DNA of 64,000 nt from Porphyra umbilicalis (lineage: Eukaryota; Rhodophyta; Bangiophyceae; Bangiales; Bangiaceae). The DNA lies in the NCBI GenBank assembly GCA_002049455.2, contig KV918959.1:80282-144281 (forward strand), read 5' to 3'. The notes beneath the pieces are model-generated. The model was not told the origin of the DNA, searched no databases, and saw nothing but the letters and a program-made list of their open reading frames with translations. Of this stretch, positions 31,464-43,235 are shown one piece after another. The position numbers were made by a program, and so were the translations under genes. Every line of letters begins with the position of its first letter. Position 1 is the first letter of the stretch.

Positions 31464-34021
31464 CTTGGCGTTTGCGGGCGTTTCGACGCCCAACAGGTTG
31501 ATGACGTTGCCGTCGGGGAGCGAAAGCACACCGAGTGACACACCTCGCAGCGACAAGGGGAAGGGGGTGGTGGCGCACGCGAGACGGGGCGGATGTGGGG
31601 GTGAAGAGGAGGACAGCCCTTACCGGACACCAGGGGAGTGGGGCACAGAGAGGAGGGGGTGACCGCCAGCGGGTATTGTGAGCGCGGCCGCGGTTGGGAG
31701 CACGTCGGGGCGGGAGGGACTGTCGCCTGCTCTGTGGGAAGCGAGGACCCACGCTCCGAGAGAAGAGAGGAGGCAGAGTTTAAAAGGGAGAGGGGCATCC
31801 CCAGTACCCCGCATGGGCGGGCACTTCGCGACTCCCCGCCGCCCAGCGCAGCTGCAGTGGCTGCTCCGATGTCGCTCCCACCACGGACGGGACACCTCGA
31901 AGCGGTAGCCGCGCACCATCCTGGAGAAAGCGTGGTGTCGGCTCCCAGCTGGGCGGCAGGTCGACGCCCGGTGGCGGGCCGTGCGTGGCGGGCATTTCAC
32001 ACGGGCAGTCCCAGAGCGCCCCCGCGCGCGGGGCAACCACAGCGGCCGCGCAGTCACCGCCTCCAACACGCAGGAGACGCCCCTTCGGTAGCCGAGCACC
32101 AGCTTGGACTGTGCGTGAAAGAGGCACCCAACCCGGCCGCGGGGCGACGCACGGCGACGGGGGGGGCCTAGCGGGGTCCAGCCGACACTGGCAGGCAGGC
32201 GTCCACGCCACGACGATTGGGCATCCGGAACAGAACCGCGCTGGTGGCGTCCCGGGGGTAAGGCGAGGCCGCGGTCGCGTCCGTGGACGGCCCGCTTTCA
32301 AGGCGGGTCACTTGAGCATCTCGGGTCTCTCTCCCTGGAAGAAACTCCGCGGTGCCAATTTATCCCTGCAAGGATCTATCCTTGAGCGACAGTGCAAGGA
32401 CATGCATTGTGCCAAGAACTGTGCGCCGCGTGCGTCATTTTTTGTGCGTCCCCCACATGCGAGCCCGGACAGCGCGCTGGCAGCACGAGCGCGCCATATG
32501 GACGCACGGTCGCCTGTGCGTCGTCGCGGCATGCGGTGTCCGGCGGTTATGATGCGTGTCAGCAGCCACCTTCTACCTGGTGTGGGGCCCCAACGTCACG
32601 CACTGTTGTCCCCTGTGCTGGCGCCCGTTTCTCGCCCCCTGCTGCTGACGTGGCGCCAGACCCCCCCGCCCTCGCGCCACACCGACGCTCTGGCATTCCC
32701 CCCCCCCCTCCTGCCGCACCGATGCTCGTGCATCCCCCCCCCCCCCCCTAGCAACGCACCCAACGGCACGCCCGACCCACACCCACCGGGCATGCACGCG
32801 CTTGCGTCTCCCGCCGACACTGCCGGTGGCAGCGGCTGCGGCGGAGGCTACGATGGCGTCGGCGGACGTGGCAGCTTGGTCCAGGCGCTTTCTTGGCCGA
32901 CCCGCTCGCTTCTCTGTGCGTCCCGGCAGACACTGCGGTGGCGGAGGAGCGTGTGAATGCGGCGCCGACAGCGGTGCCTCTTTATATCTGCGGCGGACTC
33001 GGCCTCGGCCGCGTTCTTTGGTCCAGGACGTCTCGCCCGCCTGTTTCTGCCGGCGGCGGTGTCGATGGCGGACCAGTCGGCTGCTGACGTGGCCGCTTTT
33101 GCTGGTCACGTCGGTCGCGGCGGGGGCCATTACGCGGGGGGCGGATTCGGGCGTCGGCCATGACTCCATGACCGTGATGGGTCTTGTTGGCCTGCGCATG
33201 CAGACGGGCGCTCCTCTGTACCCTGCGGTGTCCTTGGTCGCGGCGGGCATGGGGGGTCAAGCGCTGGAGGGGTGGATGCTCATGGGGAGAGGAGAGTGGA
33301 TGGGGGGTGGTGGCGCTGTCCCCGCAGCTGGCAACTGCGCTAGCAACCGAGCGAGTTGCGGCGGAGGGGGCTTTTCGCGCGACGACCATGCCAGTCACTT
33401 TCCGGGTGCCTCTGACGCCACCGAGGAGGCCGAGGACGGCGAGCGCAGCCACCCTGGCGGTTGGAGGGTGCGGCCTGCTGTGGGTGGGGAGGTGGAGGCG
33501 GCGTGGCCCCCGCGATTGGCGGTTGCGAGAGCGGGCGGCGGCGAGGGTGACTGTCGGCGCGGTCGCCGGTCAGGTGATCGTGCATAGCTACCGCACACTG
33601 TCAAATAAAGTCCATCGTTGCGTGTTTTTTTTGTATCCGTCTAGGTTAACGAACGAAGGCACTGCTACTCATGGAAAGGTATGGGGTCGAGAGGTCTGGT
33701 AGCAATGGGCGCACGGAGCAGGGAGACACAACGCTGAGCTCTTCGCATGTCTCGCATCACCATGTTTCTTTTGGTTGTCAAGCTGGATGTTGACATTCAA
33801 GGTGCGGGGTCCTTCTTGACACTGTGTCGGACGACTCTTGAGACAACTTCGGTGTCGATGAATTCAAGAATAGTCCAGAGGTTTTCGCGTTCCTGCGTTT
33901 ATGGAGATGTCGTCGTCGATGACATATCTGGCGTTCTGCAAAGAGATGTTCATAGAACGGTCTTACGGCGCAGTGTGGCACTAGAATAACTCGATGGCAA
34001 CGTCTCGGTGTTCTCAGTCTT
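31464..34021. other. Mostly non-coding, possible unresolved coding at 32.85-33.6 kb
   Basis: Between 32850 and 33590 on the + strand, hydrophobic or ordered-looking stretches (AADSASAAFFGPGRLARLF, MTVMGLVGLRMQTGAPLYP, LSPQLATALATERVAAEGAF) occur in different frames. A broken or spliced gene is possible but I cannot assemble one. C runs at 32700-32750. No RNA gene recognised. Confidence 0.3.
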
Positions 34022-34408
34022 CATGTCAACCGGACATTAACGGTTGCAGCAAAGACCAGACGGGCATATCCCCATCCGCTCCTGCCCCGAGTCCGTGTGT
34101 GCGCTCCCCTCCATAGAAACGCATCCAGTTGCACCTACAGCTTTCACCTACAGCGTACAGAGTCACATGCTGATGAGGTTTTGTCCCACTGGAGCTGGGG
34201 TCAACAACAGTCCTCATGTCAACTGGGCATCAGCGGGTACATCACTGCCCTCAGGGGCATACCCTCATATGCGCATGCTCTGACTCCGTCTGCCCGCTCC
34301 CGCGCCAAGCAACTACGTCCAGTTGCACCTGCAGCCTGTCCCTTCAGTGTAAACAGTCACAGAGAGGTGAGGTTCTGTCCCAAGGGAGGGTGGCCCAGTA
34401 GTCCCTCT
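34022..34408 (+). repeat. Tandem duplication, period about 193 bp
   Basis: Copies start at 34022 (CATGTCAACCGGACATTAACGG) and 34215 (CATGTCAACTGGGCATCAGCGG) and stay alignable to the shared GTCCAGTTGCACCT-like, CAGTCACA-like and GAGGTT(T/C)TGTCCCA segments. They are diverged and the second copy fades near 34408. It lies just upstream of the KDZ transposase gene. Confidence 0.65.
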
Positions 34409-34688
34409 GTTTGGCTGCCCTCTGACATAGCCAGCGCCGTCAGTACAGCCGGTAGTTGCTCTGTGGCCACCACAGCATTCCACCGCACAAGCACGGTGTT
34501 CACTGTGCGTGGCACTGTCCTGTGACACCTACGTCTCGGCCGTCCTCCCTGCCAGCCATCACTGTCGCTGTCTCCCTCTCTCCCCCCCTTCTCGCTGTCA
34601 CCAGCCCGTCCCCACTACCTCCACACCCACTCCCTTTCGCCACCTGCACCCCCCCCTATTCTTGGGCACTACCTTTCTTGCAGGCACG

Positions 34689-37600
34689 ATGGGGTCTGAT
34701 GAGGACTCTGGCGGCGCTGCGGTGGACCCGGTCGTCATGCATTGTGGTGCAGGCCATCCGCTCTAACTGCCAGCACCTCTGCACGACGGGATCGCTGCGC
34801 GGTTTGCGGAGGCCGTCGACCAACCACCTCTCGAGGATAGAACCAACAGGCGGCCGCCTCGTCCAAGGCGGTCACGTCCCCCATCTGGCCGTCCGCTCCC
34901 GTCTCGCGCCCGCCGTCGGCCGGCTGTGCAGCAGTCCTCGTCGGACGTGTCGTCCAAGGACGGGCCGACCAACTTGTTCAACGACTACGTCGGCGACAAC
35001 CTAGGCGGCGGCGCGGGCGGCGACGCGCACGCCGGCGGAGATGGTCCCGGTGGCGGCGAGAGCGGCGGCGGTGACGCCGGAGGGGACGGTAGTGATGGCA
35101 GCGGCAGGGACGGAGCTGCTGCTGCCGCTCTTGGTGCTGCCGATGCAGTTGGAGCTGCCGCCCGACACGCAGCCGCGGCGGACGAGCCAGACGACAGTCC
35201 GGGCGCTCTGGCAGCAGTGGACCGCTACGCGGACCTGATGGCCGTGGAGCTGGCCGTTGTGCTCAGCGGTTGGGAGCGGACGGCCGGCGCCCTGTCGACT
35301 ATTTACCGACTGGCGGCGGTCGGGGGGGGGGCTGCGGTGGTGGTAGGGGAGGGGAAGCGCGCGGTCGTGGTGTGGAAGACTTGGTCTCGCGGCCGTCTCA
35401 TCCACCTGTGCTCCTGCGGCGGCCGCAGCGGCGCCGAGTCGCTGGGGATGCGCCAGTGGATGAGCAAGTCAACCAACTGCTTGCACGCCCGCGCCCTCCG
35501 CCGCGTCATCACATCGCTGGTCAGGCGCTTCAACAAGCCGTCCCTCGATGTCTTCCTGCAGCGGTACCCTGTGCTCGACAACTCTGCCACGCCCGCCACC
35601 TCCAAGAGGCAGGTCTTCTACGCCACCAAGACACAAAAGAAGCGGGGGTTCTTTGCGGTGCCGTGCAGCGGGACGTGGAGCACCGTGTCAGTGCGTCCCT
35701 GCGTCGGCAAGAAATCTGCCAAGAAGGGGCGTGTCATGCGCGCCGCGTGCACGCACCTCAGCTGCAACGACCACTGGCTGTGCCGCCACGCCAAGGCTGT
35801 AAACGACTGGTGCGAGGAGGCACGGCACGCAGCCGAGCTCGCGGGCGGCACGGGCTCCCCCGCCTTGGTCCAAGACGCGGACGTGCTGCTGTCCGAGTCA
35901 ATGGGCCGAAAACGCCGCCCGCCGCCGACTGACGCGGCCCGTGTGGCCGCCCAAGCCGAGGCGGACGCACGACTCTCGGACGAGTCACGCTGGCGTAATG
36001 CCCGGAACTTGCTGCTGTGCACGGGGGAAATCAACGTCTGTGAGCGGTACGACATTTTATCCGAGCAGGCGGTGGCCGGCGGCATCCCGCGGCCTGCGGG
36101 CGTCCTCTACGGGGATAGCTGTTTCAAGTGCGGAGCAGTCTACCAAGCCGCGGCCGTCAAGAACACTGGGGGCATCTTCCACACCCTCCGGGGTCGCATC
36201 TCCGTCAGCCTGCAGCAGTGGCTATGCGCGTGCGGCACCGACGACTTCTTCGACGGCGCCCATCATGGGCTCTTTGCGTCGACCACGCAGACGGTCTTCA
36301 CGCGCACGCTCGTCGATGTCGTTGCCCAGATAGTCTTCTCTGGGCACAGCACATTGTCGTCGGCTCCGAGTGTGCTGTGCTTCTTGCTGGAGACGACCAA
36401 GGCGCTGCCGGCCGGCAGGAACAGCCTCTCTCGCCAGACGATCACGGCGGTCGTTCACCGGTACTCGCGCACCGTCATCGTGTCCGCCTCCCTCTTTCGC
36501 TGCAGCCGCTGCTTCTCGTCGCCTCTGCGGCCGTACAAGGCGGTGGTGCAGGACGGCCAAGTCATCTAGGTGATGAAGAACAAGTCGGAGCCGCTGCTCA
36601 AGACCACCACCGACCTGAGCACGACAAGGATGGACGTTGAAATTGGGTGCAGCCTGCACCAAGCGGCTGCGCGATCCGCTGTGCGCAAGCGTATCAAGGC
36701 CGCGCTTGATGAGTCGGTGCGGCTCACCAAGGAGGAGTACAAGGCGCTCTCCCACTTGAGTATGGCCGGGATACTGACGCCCGACGACCAGGTCGTCGGC
36801 AGCGTCCACTCCCAGCCGGCCACTGTCCGCTCGGCGTGCGGTGCCATCTTTTTTTCTTTTTTCAAGATCTCTGTTGCTGTGCGCCGGCCGGCTGACGCAG
36901 CAAACGGGGGCGATGGCGGCAGCAACGATGCCGACGTTGACGGCGAGACGCTCGCGGCCAACGGTGCCGGCACGGTCGAGCGTTTGCGGGCGGCAGTCGC
37001 CGCGCGCCGCGGCACGGTCGTTTACGAATGCCGCGCCGTGGAGGAGGCAGTGGAGGGCTCCGAAGACAAAACCATCACCCGGGACCGGTGGAGCATCGTG
37101 CGATACTTCCTCCATACCTTTTTGGCGCAGCCGCTGGTCGGGGCGTTTGCCGGGCTCGACCGCCCCGCCATCAGGGACTTGACAATGCAGCTGATACTGG
37201 CCCCCGGCGCCGGCGACTGGCTCTCGGCTTCTGGAGCCGTCGAGTCTGTGGCGGTCGCGTGGCCGTTTTTCCGGCTGGTTGGCACGGACGACGACGCCGA
37301 CCCGCTGCTCTTGCGGGCCATTGGAGAGCTGTTTCTCTTCGCCGAGGGCGTCGACACGCTGTGGGAGACGCGGTGGCGCTCTTTGGCGTCCCCCGCCTCG
37401 TTGGCGTTTGAGACCGCGTGGAAGGACACGCCGGTGTCCAAGTACAACGCGTGGGCGGCGTTGCAACCGTCCGCCGCTGTGCCTCCGTCGCTGCTCAGCG
37501 CCGGCCGCTTTTCTGCCCAGCGGGCGGTGGCGCAGGCGCTCGAGACGCGCACAGGCCACGTCTTCCCCGATCTGGACGCCGTGCGGCCGTACGTCACGGA

Positions 37601-38585
37601 CGCCAAGACGGAGAAGGTCAACGCCGACCGCGCGACCAGGGCGGCCGCCGGCTCCATTGCGCTCGAGCGGGAGCTCAACCGCGTGCTTGGCGCTGACGAC
37701 TGTCGACACGCGTCCATCACGTCGGACGTCTTTATGCCCGGCGTTGAGAACTTCCTCTGCCCATGCGGGCTGCTCGTCGAGTTCGACTTTCTCGACCGAG
37801 CGGAGAGCCCCACGCACGCGCTGGCAACCCAGGTGCAGCGGTTTCCCCTCTTGCCCAACGTCGTCTTTTTCGACACGGCGTGCCAACTCGCCCGGAACGC
37901 GCAGTGGCGTCTCCCGTGGCTGCTAAACACCTCGAGTTGCCACTGCTTTGTGGACCGGCTGCACAACGTCGGTGACTAGCACAAGTACTCGTGCACCTTT
38001 GACGCGAACAAGTACCCTTCGTTGTGTCGTAAGCACCGCTCGGCGTGCGCGGAGAGCAGACACTCCCTCAACAAGGCGTTCAAGACGCACCTGACGCATC
38101 TGAGGCAGGACCACTTCATCGTGCAGATGAGGATCTTCGCCGCCATCATCAAACTACGCGTCATGATGAGAAGCGCGCTCGGTTTGGAGACGATCCACCG
38201 CCCCATGTCCAAGTTCTTCCACAGCACGGTCGTCACCCACTGCGAGCGCAAGGCTTGTTGCTGTGCCAACTGGGTCGCGCGGTCGGCGGAGACCGACACG
38301 GGGGCGCTCGCTCAATCTGCGGCAGATGCGGCGGGTGCGGTTGCCGGTATCGATGCTGCGGAAGCAGCTTGGAGCAACGGGGAGGCGGGCGGGGGGGGTG
38401 GAGTGGGTACCAAGGGGGAAGAAGGTGATATTGGAGGGGGGGTGGGAAGCGACGCCGGCGGCAGCCTCCATGCACAGGGGGGGGTGGCGGCCGAGGAGGT
38501 TCTAGGCGGTCCTCCTGTGCTGCCTGGCGTGGCATTGGTGAGTGCTGGAGAGAGCGAGCCCAGCGAGGCATCAGACTCGCATTAA
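34689..38585 (+). CDS. KDZ-superfamily transposase, interrupted by three in-frame stops
   Basis: One frame of about 1,299 codons from an ATG at 34689 to a TAA at 38583. It is cut by TAA at 34764, TAG at 36567 and TAG at 37977. Features in order: an Asp/Gly-rich N-terminus; a SWIM-like zinc motif (CTHLSCNDHWLCRH, about 35743-35790); and a Cys-rich region (FKCGAV, then LCACGTDDFFDGAHHGLF). Next come TQTVFTRTLVDVVAQIVFSG and the first catalytic Asp in VVQDGQVI (GAC 36552-36554). The second Asp is in VVFFDTACQLARN (GAC 37872-37874), followed by FVDRLHNVGD, and the Glu is in ACAESRHSLNKAF (GAG 38052-38054). This D-D-E order with the DRxH and C..E..N motifs is the KDZ (Kyakuja-Dileera-Zisupton) pattern. 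The tail is Gly-rich. The first stop lies close to the N-terminus; the second follows the first catalytic Asp by five codons. Confidence 0.85.
34689..38585 (+). mobile_element. KDZ transposon, termini not identified
   Basis: Defined by the transposase frame. No terminal inverted repeats could be paired by eye in 33.6-34.7 kb and 38.6-40.5 kb. Confidence 0.6.
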
Positions 38586-38857
38586 TCAGCATGGCAGAGC
38601 GAACGAGACTGAGAAACAGAGTGACACAGAGGTAAAAGTAAATGACTAAAACTATTGTGACTCATGCCAATGCGGCGGCGGCTGTGGAGGTGGCCGACGG
38701 CGGCCACACGTGCCGCGTCTACCGCGGCCGTGGCAGCTCCTCCGGAAAAGAATCAAATTGTGTCGACGCCACGAAGGAGAACGACGGCGCCCAGGGCAGC
38801 GCATGTGGTGGAGGCGGCGGCGGCGGCGGCGGCCGCAGCGACGCGGGTAGCAACGCC

Positions 38858-39400
38858 AGCCACGCGTAGCCCGAGGCGCGGCGGGGGCGCTGCGCGCGGC
38901 CGTGGCCGCGAGCGCCCGCGGGGGAGCGGCGCCTAGCATGGGCGGCAGCGCAAGCGGCCCCAGTGGCGGCGGCGGTGGCGACAGCAGCGGCGTTGCGCGA
39001 CGGAGGCGGCGACAACGGCGACAGCAGCGGCGCGGCGGGGGCAGCACCGCGAGCCACCCGCGGCCGGATACGCAGCGGGGGCGCGGCGCGCGACCGTGGC
39101 CGCTACCGCGGTCGGGGTCCCGGCGCCTGGCGGGGGCGCGGCGCCTAGCGGCAGCGGCGGCGACAAGGGCGGCGGCGACGGCGGCGGCAGCGGCAGCTGC
39201 ACGCCGCGGTGGCGGCGACAGGGGCGGCAGCAGCGGTGAGGCGGGGGCATCACCGCCAGCCACCTGCAGCCGGAGGGGCGCGGCGCGCGGCCGTGGCCGC
39301 TACCGCCGACGGGGGCGCGGCGCCTGGTGGGGGCGTGGCGCCTACCGGGGGCGGCGGCAACGACGACGGCGGCGGCGGCGGCGGTAGCGACAGCGGCGGC
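38858..39400 (+). repeat. GC-rich tandem array, period about 194-206 bp
   Basis: An AGCCAC(G/C/C) anchor recurs at 38858, 39052 and 39258. Each is followed by GGGGCGC-like, CCGTGGCCGC and GGCGCCTAGC/TGG-like segments, with GGC-triplet filler between. Open frames across it encode only Arg/Gly/Ala and follow the repeat. Confidence 0.65.
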
Positions 39401-40742
39401 GGCGCGCAGCAGCGTGGCGGCGGCGGTGGGGCACTCATCCGTGCCGGTGACGCGGGCAGGGACGCGGCACGCACGTGCGGGCGTGCGGGGGGGGGGGGCC
39501 CAGTGGCCGATATGGGGGGGTGGCGTGGCCGCTGCACGGCGGCATTCCGATTGCCCCGCGTCAATCGGCGGTCGCGATTCTGGCGCCAAACGACCACCCA
39601 GCGCCCCGTAGGAGGGCAGCAGGCGGTGCTGCGGGACAGGTGATACTCATTCTCACTGTCGCAGCAAGCTACGCTCGAGCGCGAGGGTAACGCAAAAGGT
39701 GGGCGTAGTACGTCGGCCTCATTCTCGGCAGATCTGTTGCTCAGTGGCGGCTGGTAACGCTACAGTCATCGCGCACTTATATACGTCCCGCTTACGAAAT
39801 ACCCATTTTAAAACTGAGCGCAACTCGCGTGAGACTCACCGCACTTGCAGCGCAGTTGACGCGATCATTCCGAAATGATCCGCGATCGAGTAATCTCTGG
39901 AGTCAAGTAGGCTTGACATTGGCGATGCACCGCCGCCAAGACCAGTTCAGAACTAGCCCAGAAGCATATCCTGTCTATGGGTGCGTGATGCTAGAAATTG
40001 AAACCCAAGTCCACGATCGAGCGTGCTGCCGTCTTCTGATGGTGATCGATTCAGACAAGGTTGCCCAATCTTCTGTACATTATAACGAGGGCTACAAAGT
40101 GCGCCACCCCCTTATACAAGTGAGGCCCGTTCCGTGACATGGATCCGGGTTTGTGTTGCCCGTTTGTTACGCCATAAACCCGGCGTCACACCGGTCAGAG
40201 CATTCCGGGACATCAGGCAGGATATGGGTACGTGATGTCAATGAATGTAAGTACACAAGATAATTCAATATCTGCACTCCAATCTCAATCGTCCGCGGCT
40301 TTCTGTCCACGCGCTGGCGCACGTGTGTAGCAACATTGCTGATCGGCACGGGCGCTGCGGCGCGCACCGTGTGGCGACACGCACCACCGCGGGTGGAGAG
40401 AGTGACTAGAGGGGCGTGCCCACACCGCGGCACCCTCTGCGTAAGCTCACACAGCTGCATCTCCGGTTGGCGTCTGACGCGGGATGGCCCCCTTCACCGG
40501 TCCCCTCACAGCGCAACAAGGTAGAGAACGTACAGGCTGTGGCGGGAAGCGGTGTGGCCGCGTACGAATACGAAAAAGCCCACTGTGTGAACTGCTGCGT
40601 GCGGTGGGAGGAGCTGTGACCCGCGCAACTGCAGCGCAGCGGCTGCGGCCTCGGCCGACGTGCGGTGAGATCACTCGACACCATTCCCTCGCCAAAGCAT
40701 CGGAAAACTCTTGCGTCACTCCGTCCGTGATCGATTCTAATT
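39401..40742. other. No gene supported
   Basis: Composition drops after 39650. Short frames of about 60-110 codons on both strands have no domains. Confidence 0.4.
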
Positions 40743-40925
40743 CCCTGGACTTTAGTCTAGGGTGCTTTCTCACACCCACACGTCGACAAAAAAGTCCTTT
40801 TTTCTAGTGCACGTTGCGGGAGTACTTAAAAAAACGTTTTTGGCGGTCCGTTTGGCTCCCTACGCCGTTGGAGGACGTCCCCCGGCACTTTCTTGACTAT
40901 GGGAACATGCGCCGGGGCTGCCCGC
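40743..40925 (+). repeat. Dispersed hairpin repeat, copy at 40.7 kb
   Basis: Begins with TCCCTGGACTTTAGTCTAGG, a near-perfect hairpin, then GGTGCT. About 40 bases later it has CTAGTGCACGTTGCGGGAGT plus ACTT, and then a GCTCCCT and a CTTTCTTGACTATGGGAAC segment. The same order of blocks is found in the same orientation at 53737-53915. Confidence 0.65.
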
Positions 40926-41263
40926 ATCTTTCTGTGATGTTGCTAGAGGTGGCGACGTCTTCATCGCCCGTACGGTCCGCGGAAGCAGAATCGTGGTGAA
41001 AAAGGTGCGTGAGGGCAGGTGCGGCGTTCACGGGGTCGTGGGGGCAGGTGGACGCGGCCACGAACGGCCATGATGTCGCAACTAGTGCCCGGCGGTCGGC
41101 TAGCGCCTGGAGGGCACTTTGAATTATAAGACCGGACACTATTCAGTAACATGGCAGGTGTCACCATGACGACAGGACGCGCGCGTGTCTTTTCATGCGA
41201 ACACTCTTCATAACACTCCTGTACTGCGCCTTCATCATGCCAATACCGACACAGCACCCTGGT

Positions 41264-41668
41264 GTATTGCTGATCTCCGAATTTTGTCCTGGGGGACAGA
41301 GACGGAGACTGACTCTGAATAAGAGCACTCTATTGGTTTAAAACGACAGTAAGAAGGCATCGAAGCCAATAGAAAGCCCGCATTCTGTGCCAGGACCTTG
41401 CATCGAGCAGAACTCACTGTTTGTTGCCGCTTGATCCGCTTTTCTTGGCATTGAGCAAGCTGCCCACGCGAGATCTTGAGAATTTCTACTGTCTCCTCGC
41501 CAGAAGTGCAGATGAGAGGAGGAGCTGATGTTGATTTCCAGGCTGCATGGGCACATGTAAGAAATCAGGAGCACCAAGTCAGTCCCAGGGGCGCATCTGA
41601 TTGGTGGAGAGAGTCGGTCCGCAAGTCAGTCTCTGTCCACCAGGACAAAATTCGGGGATCAGCAATAC
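41264..41668. mobile_element. MITE-like element with ~40-bp terminal inverted repeats
   Basis: The left end GTATTGCTGATCTCCGAATT continues to TTGTCCTGGGGGACAGAGAC; the reverse complement of the right end gives GTATTGCTGATCCCCGAATT and TTGTCCTGGTGGACAGAGAC. Two mismatches in about 40 bases. Total length 405 bp with no coding capacity. No convincing target-site duplication in the flanks (CCTGGT and TCTTCC). Confidence 0.75.
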
Positions 41669-41875
41669 TCTTCCCGGTTCATCCCAGCCCAGCCCACCTG
41701 TACGTCCAAGCACAGCTCACCCCACTACAACAACCGCACATGCCCCACCCCATACACTCCAACCACCGGACCCTACCCACATCCACGCCATCCGAACCCG
41801 CCTCGCCTCGCCTCTTACACACTGCACACCCTACCAACCCCGCCCTACGCACACGCACACCACCCCAACCCACCC

Positions 41876-42136
41876 CGCGCCGCCTCCTACGCCCCCCACA
41901 CCCCCCACCCCCCCACCCCACCCCCCACCCACCCCACCCCACCCCACCTCCCCCCCACCTCACCCCACACCCCCCCACCCCACACCCCCTCCACCCCACA
42001 CCCCCCCCACCCCACACACCCCCCACCCAACGCACCCCCCACCCCACACACCCCCGACCCCACACCCCTCCCACCCCACACCCCTCCCACCCCACACCCC
42101 TCCCACCCCACACCCCTCCCACCCCACACCCCCCCT
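41876..42136 (+). repeat. C-rich minisatellite of CCCCACACCCC(T)CCCA type
   Basis: About 260 bases made of CCCCA/CACCCC variants on the + strand. It ends in a more regular 15-base unit (CCCACACCCCTCCCA) repeated at 42058-42127. The minus strand is G-rich and could form quadruplexes. Confidence 0.85.
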
Positions 42137-42139
42137 ACC

Positions 42140-43044
42140 CTAACGTCGCTGTGTCAAATATGGATCACTTTTGTCCTTTTCTGGGCTCAGAGAAGGCAAC
42201 GTCCATCAGAGCACGGGTTGCGCGAGTGCACTGGAAAGCCTGTGAGTTTCTCTACAAACGCCACGCGAGAAGTAATACGTTTTGTGCATGTCTTCTTACT
42301 CTTTTCTGCTCTTCTATAGCGCTCTCCAGTGTGACGTAGAATTACCATCCAGCGGCATCTCTGGATCACCGATCGTCGGATCGTTTCACACCACGCGACG
42401 GCAATCGATCGAAAAAGGACACACGAAGACACAATGAAAGAGTAATTGTAGGATCATTGCTGCCCAACGGGGAACAATACTGTATCTCGGCCATCTGAGG
42501 CCAGCGACGTAGCCGCGCCTGGTCACGCTCTGTGGACGTGCATTCGCTTGACGCCCATCCATTGGATCTCGCGCCGGTTGGATGGACGGCCACGGAGGAC
42601 TTTGCGGCCACCGAGTGACAATATGTTGGTGATTAAAATAAATTTGCCTTCGATCGATCGTGTGTGTGTAACAATACAAGCGACTTGGCGGCGGTTCTGC
42701 CCGATCGATAGGGCTATGCGACATAAACACGTGTTTATCTTCGATCATGGTGCTTTTCTCTACACCGTTCGAAAGCCCTTCAGCTCAGGCTTCTGCTCGT
42801 ATGTTTATAGCCCTCCCGCGTGCTTCTGTACTGAGCGCTCGTCAGAGGAAGAAAAAACAGTGGGCAAATAGGCTGGAATCGACGATTCCGGTGATCCACA
42901 TTTGACCTGAGTGATCCAGAATAGGCACAGGGGCGATACCCGCACCCACCCGACCCCGCCGCGATCACGGCACCCCACCCGACCCATGCCCCCCACCCCA
43001 CCCACCAACGACGACCACCGCTGAGACTACTTTTGGACGAAATA
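42140..43044. other. AT-richer flank, no gene supported
   Basis: Low-GC stretch with short frames only. It carries several GATCG-rich words (ATCGATCG near 42655 and 42705) and ends at the right inverted repeat. Confidence 0.35.
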
Positions 43045-43235
43045 AATCTGTCATGGGGGCTGAAATTCCGACCGACCCGCACACTTCATGTGCATGCCGT
43101 GTCATGAATTACTCTAGTGCCTGTGAACACTGGCCCAGTGGCTGGAATCGGGTGTGAAAACTGACACTGTTGAACGATCAGCAATCCGGGGTGGTCGCGG
43201 ACGGACAAAGTAGCCTACAAGCGTCTTTAAGAGAG
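43045..43235 (-). repeat. Island-edge inverted repeat, right copy
   Basis: Reverse complement of 4898-5090. The best conserved part is the outer (right) ~97 bases, ending AAGAGAGTAG at 43234. The very GC-rich gene zone begins about 70 bases beyond it. On the minus strand the well-conserved part ends in a T4 run (T5 in the left copy). Confidence 0.7.

Noticed and set aside
7979-37979. Genetic code in which TAG/TAA encode an amino acid
   Set aside because: The BET gene ends in TAG exactly after its acidic tail and the Helitron helicase ends in TAG at its natural C-terminus. TAG therefore acts as a stop here, and the internal TAG/TAA codons are better read as mutations.
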